The notes under the pieces are model-generated. The model worked only from the letters and a program-made list of their open reading frames with translations, made no database searches and was not told the origin of the DNA. Of a stretch of DNA of 64,000 bases, positions 52,301-64,000 are shown in pieces. Source of the stretch: Strix aluco (lineage: Eukaryota; Chordata; Aves; Strigiformes; Strigidae). The translations under genes and the position numbers were made by a program. Every line of letters begins with the position of its first letter. Positions within the stretch are counted from its first letter, which is position 1. Location: NCBI RefSeq assembly GCF_031877795.1, contig NC_133932.1, positions 196,001 to 260,000 of the forward strand. The letters are read 5' to 3'.

Positions 52301-55300
52301 GGGCACTGGCAAAGCAAATTTTGGACTCAGGCAAAGAAAACTTTGGACTCTACCTGGGAGAAGCTCATCCCCACCAACCAGCAGGGCCACCACTCCGAGG
52401 AGCGCACCCAGGAACCAGCAGACAAGACGCATGCTCCAGCCCGGATCCGGGCTTTCCATAGCAAGTACTGCTCAAAAAACGGCTCTCAGGAGGGTGTGAG
52501 GCATGTCAGGAGGGGAGGCTGCTGTCAGGGTTCAAGGGAACCCATGGGCCTTAATTGCCTCAAGCAGCCCCACTCAGGAACCACACCCCGGCACCCCCAC
52601 CCAGGGGGCAGGTGGGAAAGGAGGGGAAGAGCAAATGCAGTTTCCAAGTGAGCGTGCAAGAAAAGGTGTATTTGTGGGCATTAAAAGCTGCCTTTTTAGC
52701 CTGAAAATTATCTCACCCTGGCAGAAGAATGAAAGGCAGGCAAGAAACAGACTTACATGATTTATTTAAACATCTTTTTCAGGAGGGATGTTTCATAACA
52801 TTTACTGGTTCGATTCCTGACCTCTTGAGGCCGCCCGAGTGGGGACTAAGGCAAAACTCACAAGTGGTATGGAGAAACTAGCTATAGCACCTGGTTACTC
52901 AGACAGCTTCTCAATCACTTCTTGAAGAACTAGATTAGTTTTCCTTTTTCTCCTTCTCCCTTTAAAAAAAAAGGCAGGGGCTTAGGCAGCATAACCTGTG
53001 CTTGATGGGGACCCAAGTGGCAGCTGAGACAGAGCTAGCCCGGCAGCAGGCAGCTTCCCTTCCCTGCACATTCTCCTGCCACAGCAGTACGCCTTGCAAT
53101 TTCCTGTGTTTATCAAGCCCTGGGGGATGTTAAAGAGGACAGTCAAGCAGAAACGTGGGTTTTTTTCCAGAAACGAACAAGTTACGAGGCCACAAACTCA
53201 CTCTGCTGCAATGCATTCATTTCTGCTACAGAGCCTTAGGATAACAGAAGTTGAAACAGAAGCTTGAACATTAGCAAAGTTACTGCAATGGTAAAAAAGA
53301 AGTGTTATTTTTCTCCCATGTGCTAGATTAGGAAACAGTGATGTGGAGATTATAATATTCAATACAAAATGTTTATTTATCCATAACAGCCACAGGAATC
53401 GATCATGATGTCAGTGAGAATAATGAAGCCAGATAAGAGGAGGAAATAACACATTTGTAGACACTTTCTAATCAGAGCACAAGCTGTGATCACACAGCTT
53501 CTACTGAAAACTGGAATCTGGCAAAGTTCAACGCATCTAAGACAAAGAAAACGACAGAGGCATTTACTTCCCTCCCAAAGTTACCTACTTGCAGTTGAAG
53601 ATGTATTCACGAGGCAAGTACTTTTTATCCTGCAGCCATTAAATTGTAAACATCATGGAGAGCCACACTGATCTGAAAAACAGTGTCTGCTGCAATTACT
53701 TTGTTCACTAAACGAGGTACTGATTTCACGTCACTAAAAGCGTTTCAGCAGCTACAGCCCCACATTCCCAGATGAGATCACTGCTCTCCTGTTAAGGAAA
53801 TACTCAGCGGGCACCTATAGCTCCTCCAGAATTAAACTGGAACGAAGTACTGTGCATGCTAATGAAAGCAGGACTCAAAGATTTCTCAAAACGCTAAAAA
53901 ATTCCAGTGCAGCCTTGATATTTTTGGCTTACAGGTGTGGGAGATAAAGATTTTCAGGTCAAAAAAAAGAAATGTCATGAATAGGCATCTCTGAAGCCTG
54001 TAAGAGAAGAATTCAACCCTTGATAAAATATTCAGGCTTACAAGACAGGGATGAAAACCAAAAATCCCAAAGAGGCAGTGGCCAGAAATCTATCCACTGG
54101 CCTTAAAAAGGAGGCACTCATGACACAATCTTTCATAGTGCTGAGTTTGGGCCAACAACCTGAACTACTCTATTTTTCCCAGTGCCTTGCATCTGTCAAC
54201 AACTCCTCCCTCCCCGATACTTGTCCTTCTCAGCCCTCTGAGTGCTTCTCACTGTGTTTTTTCATCTCTCATGACCCTCAGTTTTCTGGCTTGCTTTCCC
54301 CTTTCTCTGTGCATCTGCTGACTCTGTCTCTGCTCCCGCAGCCGAGCAGGCTATCTCCAAGGGTTATCCAGGGACAACAAATACTCCGTAATAATCTTAC
54401 CATTGGCTCTTGATATCAGAGCAGCTGCTAGTCTGTGGATATGAAATTTTTGGTCTTCGGAACTGCCAGTTTGGGGCCTTTTATTCAGATGTCCACAAGT
54501 TCAAAAAACATACACACACAAAAAATTAGATCTTGTAATTGCATGGGATAAATGAGAGTCATTTTTTCCTGTGAAAGATTCATAGTTTCTTTACTGTCCG
54601 TAAAACCTGGTATTTCCTACTGCTGCCTGAAATAAAGGGTAAAATAGCACGGGTATGTGAATAAACTATTGTAGGTATGAGAATGCTACCTCCTGTGGGA
54701 GTACCGTTGGCTTCAGCCCCCGCAGCCACTTTCCTGCCCGCAGAAGCCCAGTGGTGGCCGCTGCCTCCCGTGGGGTGACCTTCCAGCTGTCCCCTCTGCA
54801 GAGCAGTGGTTCCCTTCCCCGCAGAGGCTCACAGCAGACTGCTGCCCTCAAAGCGAGGTGCTGCCAACGCACACCTCCTCCCAACCCAGCAGACTCCAGC
54901 AAGTTTTTGATTGTGTGCCGCAGCGCTGCTGGACCGACGGCGCAGTGGAAGGACGTGCTGTGACCTCCCACTGCTGTGCTGTGCTCTTCACCAACATCTG
55001 AGACTGCCTCCCCTTTCCAATCCACCTGGCGCTGGGCTCAGCTAGAGCTCCTGATGCTTCCTGATTTTAATCTGAATGGTGCCAGCTAGTGAAATTCCGA
55101 TATGCTCTCTCTTTTTAAAGTCAATCCCATTTATTGTCTTTAAAACGATCAGAGTCACTTCAGCGAACAAACTCTGCAAGACCCTGGGTATTCCTCAAGG
55201 TCCATGGTCAAGCAGAGGTCATGCTGCCAGTAAGAAGATTGCTCCCTGGGTACTCTGCCAGAACCAGTTTTGTAGGGTATAATCCCTGGCTGCTCCTTGT

Positions 55301-57047
55301 AATTCCAGGCATGCTCACCTACATGTTCTCCGCCTCCTGGTAGACACGATTAGGAAAATGTCAAGAGAGCAAAAGTTTGTTGTATCAACTGATGCTTTGT
55401 TGCTCAAAGCCCAGCTCTGGAGAGGAAATGAAATAAAATATGATTCGGTTTCTGCTATCATCACTTTTATGGACCTCCCCTCACAGTGTCTTCACAATAC
55501 ACTCAGGGCCTCAGTGGAAGGATCTAGTAAGACTGCAAAGCTGACAGGACCACTGGACTATCACAAATATTTGTATTAAATACTAATGACCACCTGGGCT
55601 GTAAAAGATTCTGCATTTGCCACTTACAGAGCTCTTTACAGACTGTTAGAAGTTGCTGCAATTGTTATTTATGTTTCCAAATACTTCTTGAAGACAAGAA
55701 GACAAAACCCCCCAAAAAAGTTGTGTGTCTACTGAGAAAACTCAATGTTTGAGTGATCTAAAATGGCATTTTCCACCTGCAAGGAAGCCAGGTCTGACAG
55801 AGAAAAGTGAGGAATTCCATTCTTGCAGAAGGACAGGTCCTCGGGTATGAAGGACAGGGCTTGCCAACCTCAATATGATTTATAATCCTTTGGTTGTAAG
55901 GGTTCTTCCCTTATCATAACTACCAGTGACTGTGCAGAAAAAGCATTAAGATTTCTCTTCATGATGTACAGTACCAGATACTGGGGTGAATGAGAAAATG
56001 GAATATTACAAAGAAGACCCTGTTTTACAGAATTGCCAAACACTAACAAAATATGGTAAGCAGAAGTGTCATGCTGTGCTGTGCATACTAGTAAGCTTTC
56101 ATCTTAAGGATAGTCTCAAGTTGACAAAAACAGGAAGGGAGCTCATCTCAACAAATGCAAGAGCATTAATAAGTCCTTGATGGTGTTCATAGGAAGGACT
56201 CAGTTTTCTTACCGAAAAATTACAAACAGGCTCAGTTAGCCAATGTGATGCTCATAACAGCAACAGTATGAACCTGGGCAGCAAGCAGGTGACACTTGCA
56301 AGAGGTTAACTCCTCCTTTCCCCTGCTAGGGAGGAGACTGGAAACCAGGGGCACGTGTGTCCAGAGTACTGGCTTCTAGTGGGACACTGTACTGCATCTT
56401 GCTGGCTCCTCCTGCAGAGATCCAGCCACTCATTCTTGAATCTGTGCTTTCTGAAGTTATTCAGTTAAGTGATTTATAACCTTCAGCCATCCTGTCTGTC
56501 TGTGGAATACAGCTAGGTAGTGTGAGCCCTCAGGGCTCTTGCATGGCAAAGTGATTCAAAATAAATGTTTAAATCTCATGGATTTGGATGCTGTAATGAT
56601 ATGAGTGTTTGGGGCTTGCAACATTGTGTTGTGATAAGAAGAAAAAAAGATAAAAAGCTTTCTTGTCAGTAATTTCCATAAAGCCATGCAACAGAGCAGG
56701 TAGGATTTGCACCTAGAGCTTTGCCTTGCCTGACTTGCCTTTGTACCTGGAAGCTTTCTCTGCACTCTTGTCTGTCAAGATCAGGGTGCTTGTTGTACTG
56801 CTTGTCACAAGGGTGACCAAATACGCTGCCTCTACCAACTACTGCTTGGGGGAAATACACTCTCCACATCAGAAAGCTGTGTGGATCAGAAAAGGAAGAG
56901 AAACACTAATGAGTAAATGGGAGCGTTGGCAAGGCAGTCGGTAACGTTGATAACAGCTGGGAGAAATGGCTGGCTGAGTTAGCCCAGATAGAAAAATCAA
57001 AATGCATCAGAGAAACATGTATGGTTCCTCTTTACAGGTCCACCTCG
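49361..57047. other. Rest of the large first intron of TMEM45A, no gene seen
   Basis: About 7.7 kb of unique sequence. 51300-52650 is moderately GC-rich with longer open frames on both strands (259 codons at most) but without splice-site or homology support. The rest is AT-rich. Confidence 0.5.
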
Positions 57048-57218
57048 TACTCAGGCTGCCCAGAGAAGCTGTGGCTGCCCCCTCCCTGGAAGGGTTCAAG
57101 GCCAGGTTGGACAGGACTTTGGGCAACCTGGGCTAGTGGAAGGCGTCCCTGCCCGGGGCAGGGGAGTTGGACTAGATGGTCTTTAAGGTCCCTTCCAACC
57201 CAACCCATTCTATGATTA
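57048..57218 (+). mobile_element. CR1 3' tail of a different subfamily
   Basis: About 170 bp with the CR1 phrases ctgcccagagaagctgtgg and ttggactagatggtctttaa, ending in ttctatgatt. It is the short 3' tail of a 5'-truncated insertion, diverged from the other copies in the window. Confidence 0.88.
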
Positions 57219-58499
57219 AAATGTTATAGGAGGCCCTGATTTAGGCATAAATTGATTACAAGGGACTTAAGTCTCCTTTTTATCTTCTGGAGCAAAAAGC
57301 AGCGCCAGAACTCAATGTCTGGCTCATGCTGCACAGTAAGACAGGAGTGCCCTGGTAGAGTGTCACTCTACTAAAAACTAAGATATTTCAAAAACAATGT
57401 TTAATTATTTATAATCCCTGGGTTTAGGAACTTGCCCTGCTCATAACTCGGAAGAGACGATCAAACAGACTACTGCTGCCAACTGCAAGTGAGCATGAGC
57501 GTGTTTGGTCACATCTAAGAAATAGAGTAGGAACCAGCTGACAAGAGTTTTGACACTGAGAAGTCTTGATTCATGTACGTCTTCAGACTGGAAGCAAGGG
57601 GTCCATTTCTGTGCTGCTGCACTGGCCATGTGCAATGCGGAGTAAAATGGTATTTCTAGGCAGACTTGGTGTGCAAGTAAAGAGTAAACAGAGAGCAGTT
57701 AGCCTCAACACAGGCATAATTATTCAAGCCACTCCTCAAGGTTCATTTGACTTTTCTTCCCCAGCAGTTATTTCTACCCACACTCTCCACAACTGAGAGA
57801 AATCTGTTCAGTTTACCCAGCTCCATTTGTAAAGAGAAAAATACAGGAACAGCTCACATAAGCAACCCTGAAAAGTGGTGAAAGACATCTGAGTGAACCT
57901 CAGAAAGGGAACTCCAGAGTCAGTGACGAATTTGCACCTAGAATGGATATTGAATATATTCCTTTCACAAATTACAAAGTGCTTACGTGACTTACAGTAC
58001 AACATATGCCATAATTTAAAGAGGTCTACCAAAACAGTAATAGAAGGTGATGCAAACAAAGTTATACATACTGGGGAAATCACAAGTCCTAGGTATGTAA
58101 ATGCATAGTAATCATCAAATATTCAGTTTAAACCTGAAGAAGATAAATACTTTGTTTCTAAGTACTTTAGTTCCTAAACTCTGACATTTCAGAAAGCCAC
58201 TTATCAGAAAGATAATAAAATGTTTGATACCGTGTCAAGTATTAAGTGTTATTAGGAGAGCAGAATATGATTTATTGGTGAAAAACTGTTTTTCCGAGGG
58301 TTATTCTGTTTTGAAATAGAATAGAGAGGCTAAGGATAATCTAATTTTAGAGTTTCTCGTGGCTACATTTAGATTCTCCTGGTTTCGCCTGGCAGTTCCA
58401 GGTCGGATATACATCTCCATTTGAGACAGTCACGAAGGAAGGAGGGAAAACCCGTCACCCAAGAAACTTAAAACTAAAGCGGACGTTTCCTTCACCTCC
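57219..58499. other. AT-rich sequence before the CpG island, no gene seen
   Basis: About 1.3 kb of AT-rich unique sequence. If the TMEM45A first exon lies in the CpG island, this is the 5' part of its first intron. Confidence 0.5.
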
Positions 58500-59275
58500 C
58501 TAACACTTACCCCCCGCTGTGTGTAACGCCCAGAGCCGCCGCCGCAGGACCCCTTGCCCAGGGGCAGAGCCCCCCGCAGGGCTGCGGCGCCTCCGCCAGC
58601 GGCACTGCGCGGAACCCGGGGCTGATTTCACAGTCCCGTCCGCGCTTTTACCGCAGGAACCGCCCCCCCCCCGTGGACCGAGCTAGGGCAAACATGGAGT
58701 AGCTCTTGTCCTTTCACCCGGGAACACTAAAGACCCCCCAGCGCCGCCCCCGCCGCTGCCCGCCCTGCCTTCACCCCGCGCTGCCCGCTCTGCGCGGGGG
58801 CGCAGCCTGCGCGGGGCAGACCCCAGCCGCGCCCGGGGTTCGGGGGAGCCGGGCTGCCCTTACCTGCGCCTCCCTGCTCCTGGCAGCCTCCTCCTCCGCC
58901 CTTCCTCACCCCCTCCAGGGTCTTTCGCCGCCGGCCCGGGCCAGCCCCGCGGCCGCGGGACCCTCCAGCTGCGGCCGCCGGAGGATGCGCCGCGGCCGCC
59001 CCAGATGTTTGCGCCGCGGCCGCCCAGATGTTCCCCCGGAGGCCCCGCGGGGGGCGGGCGGGTTCCTCCCCGCCTGGCCGGGGAGGACCCAGGGCAGAGC
59101 CAAACGCCAGGGGCTGGGGGAAGCGGGGCTCCCGCGGGGTGCGGCGCTGCCCGGTGCCCGGCCCCGCCCCCAGGAGAAGCGGCCGGGGGCTCCGGGCCAG
59201 AGGCAGCGGCTCCTGCTCGCCCGGGATGGCTAGGAGGAGTAGGAAAAGTAGAGAGGCTTTCTGACACGCAAGCCC
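58500..59275 (-). promoter_or_regulatory. CpG island, probable TMEM45A promoter and non-coding exon 1
   Basis: The only CpG island in the right half. On the minus strand a strong donor (gaggcgcag then GTAAGG) lies at 58864/58863, suiting a non-coding first exon running from about 59.2 kb to 58864 and spliced to the acceptor before 46418. The region is flanked by a C-run (about 58665-58675) and poly-T/poly-C (59301-59335). Open frames here (up to 175 codons) lack homology. A divergent + strand gene starting here is possible, but no exon was found. Confidence 0.5.
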
Positions 59276-62200
59276 TCCTTCGACCGCTGCATGTAACAGG
59301 CTTTTTTTTTACTTGCCTGCCTCCCCCCCCCCCGCCGTGGTTTTCTCCACGAAAATGAGCACCCGTGGCTGTCGTTCCTGTAATTTCACAGGAATGTATG
59401 GCAGAGCCCTGAATCCAAAAGAAGAATGTCTAAAAATAAAATTGAAAGGATGAAGACACAGTTTTCTTTGCAAATGTCATGCTGTAGCAAACGGTGTTCT
59501 TGACGTTACCGAAGCATTCTCGGTAAAACGAGGGGCACCTTGTGCTGCAGCACCTCTGTTACATCAGCCAGCAGTGAGCACCAACGAAATCCTCAAATCT
59601 TCCATATGGAAAAACCCTCCTTTGGATATTAGCCAGGAAGTTGTGATCATCGGATTTTGAAGCTCTGTTTAAACTACACCAGAAGCCCCCCTGACCCTTC
59701 GCACCCCTGTCAGCATCAAGCCCTTGTGCTGCCAACCTGCCCTGCGGCTGCTGGACCAGCCAAGCCGAGGTGCAACTGCCCAGCAGCCAGCCATCCCTCG
59801 CACGGAACTCTGAGAAACCACCCCTCCCAAGTCCCCTAATTCAAGATTTCTGCTTTTCAGGAACTGAAAGCTTTTTGCTTTGGGAGTTTCGTGGGTGAAA
59901 CTAACTCCATGTAAAGATTAAAACTTAGATCAACAGTGCATGTCTGTTTGACAGGTTTTCACCCTCAGTTATCTTCTCAGCCAGCCTTGTCCATGCCGGT
60001 CTCATTAGTATAAAGTGACACTTTCACTATGAGATTAATAGTACTCCAGCAAATACCCTTCAGCATCTGGCAAGCAGATGCCTTTGCAGGTTGGGTGATG
60101 TAATGAGTACAGAGAAAAAAGCAATTAATATTTTCCAGAAGGACCACCTCTCTGTAAACAGTGTTTCAGAAATCCAGCCTCTGTGGCAGCTGCTCCCCTT
60201 TCCTGGTCTGAGCGACTTCTTTTGCAATTGTTTTTAGATGGCAGAATGCATCTCATGTAATGGCATTAATTCTTACCTAATGGATATCCTTCTGTTGCAG
60301 AAGAGTTTTCAGTTAGACTAAGCTAAATCAGACAATGAAACTGATAATTGTAATTACCTCATCTATTTACCACTGGTTTGATGTATTTGTCTTGGCAGTG
60401 GAGCAGAAATCGCTTCCTGGGATTCCTCACTTCCATACATACTTAAGATGACTTAAAAGTGATTCTAAGTAATGATTAGTGTCTCCGATGTCAAAAACTC
60501 CAATCAGCATCCTGGAAACCCAGCAGGGATCCTGCATTTCTGCAGGGACCATTGCAGTGTGCATTAAAGTAACCACAGAGAGGTGTGTGCATAGAATATT
60601 CTATAAAACTCTTATGGACTACAGAAACAACAAAGCATCCTTTGCAACTTTTTACGAAAGGTCAGCAAGAGGCCAACAGCACTGGCACGTTCAGTCAAGT
60701 TCAGATCTTCCTTCTTTTTTTATCTTATTCTTTTTACCTTACTCCAAAGTCAGGAAATTAATTGACCGTACCTGTTCCAAACTTAAGATACATGCCTGAC
60801 ACACGGGCAGGCAATTGAGCCCTTCTCTAGGTGGAGGAATAGAGCATCCACCCATCTCTGAAAGGGCTACTTGTGCTTTCCAAACTCTGGTTGGTCAAAG
60901 GAGACAAGAAATTATATAACACTTGCCTTACTTGCTGGGACAACATATTCTGAGAATTAATACAAACCCTTATGTCATGCAAATACTTTAAAGAAATTTA
61001 AATATGTAAAAATTAAGTAAAATAAGTGAGAAAGACTTGCTCAGATCCTAGCTGTTTTCCTGCCTGTTCAGGATTGCTTTCTACAATTAAGACAATTTAG
61101 ATTACTAATAGATCCAGTTTACCAGTTTGTAACTAATAACATATTGGATCCACTCCACTTTTCTTCCTGCTTAACGTGCCCATCAGCAAAAGCACATTTG
61201 TCTTCAGGTGCTTAATGGTGTGGTGAGTGTTAGGACTGTGCTATGAATGATTCTGGACAACCATTCAGTACCTGAACGCGTGGGTTTGATGTGATTGACA
61301 TTGCTTTTGCTCTGTGGTAAAGTGACCACATAATCATACTGTGTACCCTCTCCAACTCGGTAAGAACATGATATCAAGTAACTGCAGATAAAAACTGCGG
61401 TTTCTAAAATAGAAGAGCAAGATTTTCTGAACAATACAGCCCAGGTGCATCCTTTACGTCTGCCAATGTGACAGACAAATTTACTATTTCTATATGCCCT
61501 TGCGTCCTCCCAGTTTTGCCTGGAAAATTCCTTCATAACTGGGAATTCCTCGATTCTTGCTGGAGTCAAAGTAAATAGCATCCACAAAAATCAGTAAGGA
61601 ACACACTTTAAATAAATCTCCATTGGGCTTGAGTCCCTAAGATGCTTGCAAAGGAGACTTTTTATAGGCATTTATTTGGTTGTTCACTGCTGATACTGAG
61701 CATCGCACCTGAAGCAAATCATAAAAACATTTCTTCATGGCTAAGCCTAAAGCTGGGAGGTGAATTTGCAAGTACTGCTTGAACTGCTTTTCACAGGAGT
61801 CACCTGAATGAAACATTACAAGGGCAGATGTCTGTGGCTCCGAGCCCCACAGGCTCATTGCATTTAATACAGTGCCTAGTTGTTTACTTCATCGGTTACC
61901 CTAGGTACCAGGCTCTTACATCAACCATATCTCCTTACGTCACTATTTGCCCACAGTCACACATTTGTGCCTGGATCCAAATACTCGTTATAGACAAACC
62001 AGAGTTATACATGTTTTAGGATTACTGTAACATCTACAGTTTGGCCCAGAAGGTGAGCAGGAGCACTTGGAGGCAGATGAGCTAGTTCAGCCTTGGGGTA
62101 ACGGTACCTTTAGCAAGTGGTGGAAGCAGATGAAATGCAGCGTATACGTGTAGCTGGCACTGATAAAACAATTGATCTCCAGACAGAGCACCCAGAAAGT

Positions 62201-64000
62201 TAAACAAACAATTCTGGCCTTGCAAAGTTTACACAACAGTTGAAAAAAGAGCAAATACATGTGTTGGCTACGCCTTGAGGTAAAGCGAACATTGACATTC
62301 TGTTTTCAATACAACTTGTAACAAGCAAAATAAATAAAAAGTGAATTTCAATACAAAGATCCAGCTTATGACAGGCCAAGTTTTGGAATGCTAGTAGGGA
62401 TATTTGCTCTTGGATGGATTCAAAAGATACTGATTTACATCTGTAAAGTTTAAAGATGCTTCTAGGCCTAATTCTGCCATCAGTAAAAACGTTAGTTACA
62501 TTGTACATGGTATTAAAAAATTATTAATATTTATAATTATTAATTATGTCGTTATTTGAGACGCTTTTCATTTTTTACAAGTAGACTGTGTAAGAAACTT
62601 TCAAGAAACTCACTTTTTTGAAGTTTGTATCCTTACTGTGCATTAATCGGCAATTTGTCAAGCTGACTCCTGGCATATAAAAATGTATCCCCCCCCCCCC
62701 CCCTTATGAAAGTCTTTCATCTAGAAGAACGTGCAAAAACAATCACAGAGATAAATAGTCGAAAGATCTCATCTTACTCTTATCTGCATTAAGAGAGGAA
62801 CAGCAATGACTGCGGGTGCAAAGCCTGAACCAATTCATGGGTGATTGGCTGTGCGGCAGTTTCTCACGGGGAATCCAGTGCAATAAAGCCAGAAATGCCA
62901 AGTGTATTAATGGTAATAATTTTCTCCCCTGACTTCTCCATTTCTGTATAATGATGATTCAGAACAGAGAAATCTGGGAGAAGCAAAAGCACTGGGAGAA
63001 AGTAGTTTGCAGAGCCCGAATATCTTTCTTCTCAGAGTAGCAGTGCTTGAAATGAATATATGCCTTGACACCGAGAGCTGTGCAGGTGAGGTCTTCTACA
63101 GGACAAACGCGTAAAAATGATGATCCCTGTTCCCACATTGCAGATTAAGAATCTTTGCTTATTCTTTCCTTGTCATGTATCAGCTAAATGAGAGTAAAGA
63201 TGATTTTTAAGGCTGCAAATGCCGCCACAGAAGTTTGAAATGTGGAATGACATTTCTTTTTAGTGCGCTTCAGCTCATGAAGCAAATTTTGAATTAGAAA
63301 GTGAGAGATTATTCACGCTGGGGAAAATGATGCGCACTAACTTGGCGTTTTTTGGTGGAGGATGGTCAGCAACAGATTAGTCAAACAATGTCTACAACAG
63401 CGTGACTTCTCAATAGTGTCAGGCGACAGAGAGCTCATCTGGTGTAGTCACTCGGGGTCAAATCCCAAACCAAGTTCTAGCTTATGAGTTGCTGCAGACA
63501 CTGGGACAGGGAAATATAAAGCAGAAGGCTGTGGGAAAACAGGGGATAATCTGCTGGCTGAGGAAAGAAATGGCAGCTGCAAGAACTAGAAACTGTCCCT
63601 GCCTGTGTCACGTTCCTTGGTCATTTCAAGATAAGTTACCTGCTTGTCTGTGTTTGGCTGATGGTTTCTTATTTTGGGGCACCTGGTAGGAGACATCTAG
63701 ATTATAGATTTATAAAAGCACCAATCACTCAGAACAGTAAATGAAGTCTGCTGGAGCAGTTTGTTAAAATATAAAGTGTTCTGGACAAATGTCAGGGCCA
63801 ACGGAGTATGCAAAAAGGTGTAGTGAATCATAATAAAAAGTTCCCAGACCCCTGGAAATAGTATCTCCTCACCTTTAGTACACACAGCATTGATAATCAT
63901 GTTTGCAAAACGCTCAGAGGCTGCAGGAAAGCTACCCCAGAAAACCTCATGAAGCAACTGGCAGCTCTGAATTCAGCACGCTGTGTGGGTTGTGCGCTGA
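59276..64000. other. Intergenic region, no gene seen
   Basis: About 4.7 kb of AT-rich sequence with short unsupported open frames only. It contains a run of 15 C at 62689-62703. Nothing else recognised to the window end. Confidence 0.5.

Noticed and set aside
58706-59233. 175-codon + strand frame in the CpG island
   Set aside because: No recognisable domain, open on other frames too, and the region is better explained as promoter and first exon of TMEM45A on the minus strand.
61204-61587. 127-codon minus-strand frame
   Set aside because: No domain, no convincing start context or splice sites, and the amino-acid pattern looks random. AT-rich surroundings give occasional frames of this size.

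Overview
The window is vertebrate nuclear DNA, almost certainly from a bird. The evidence is several CR1-type LINE copies ending in the avian-style ATTCTGTG / ATTCTATG 3' repeats, retroviral LTR and pol remnants, CpG islands, and one intact multi-exon gene with vertebrate splice sites that can be read codon by codon. There are no bacterial-type genes, operons or CRISPR arrays. Nearly all long open frames on the left side are by-products of GC-rich or AG-rich repeats.

Right half (about 39.0-59.3 kb): the only confidently identified host gene is a complete minus-strand TMEM45A-like gene. Five coding exons join with perfect phase into a 275-codon protein, the usual TMEM45 length. A CpG island at 58.5-59.3 kb with a good minus-strand splice donor is the probable non-coding first exon and promoter. 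The 12.4-kb first intron carries a CR1 copy split by a solo LTR (with a 5-bp target duplication) and a second CR1 tail. The flanks at 31.8-39.0 kb and 59.3-64.0 kb hold nothing I can call.

Left half (1 to about 31 kb): a dense duplicated landscape. A repeated minus-strand module has (5' to 3' on the minus strand) a GC-rich minisatellite or CpG island, a short conserved exon with consensus splice sites, a long CT-rich intron (AG-rich on the given strand), and in some copies a polyadenylation signal. Partial or complete copies of the exon lie at about 7.1, 11.3, 12.7, 26.6 and 28.7 kb. Only the 11.3-kb copy is fully open (49 codons). CpG islands at 12.8 and 22.1 kb share a stretch of more than 50 identical bases. 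Two minisatellites adjoin the modules: about 34 units around a GCGCATGCGC palindrome plus GC-boxes at 13.1-15.05 kb, and about 26 units of 30 bp each carrying a GC-box at 26.8-27.6 kb. CTCF-like sites sit at the outer edge of each. A further array at 16.6-17.8 kb repeats splice-acceptor-like motifs on the minus strand.

Mobile DNA: CR1 copies at 1-2260 (+), 4271-5080 (+), 29766-30440 (-), 47873-49360 (+) and 57048-57218 (+); a decayed gammaretrovirus-like pol relic at 22.7-25.6 kb (-) with one candidate LTR at 25.93-26.26 kb; a solo LTR at 48150-48765; and less certain LTRs near 8.4-8.75 kb and 31.17-31.74 kb.

Best candidate for something undescribed: the duplicated minus-strand transcription-unit family at 6-29 kb with minisatellite promoters. 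I could not assign it to any protein family, and part of it looks non-coding.
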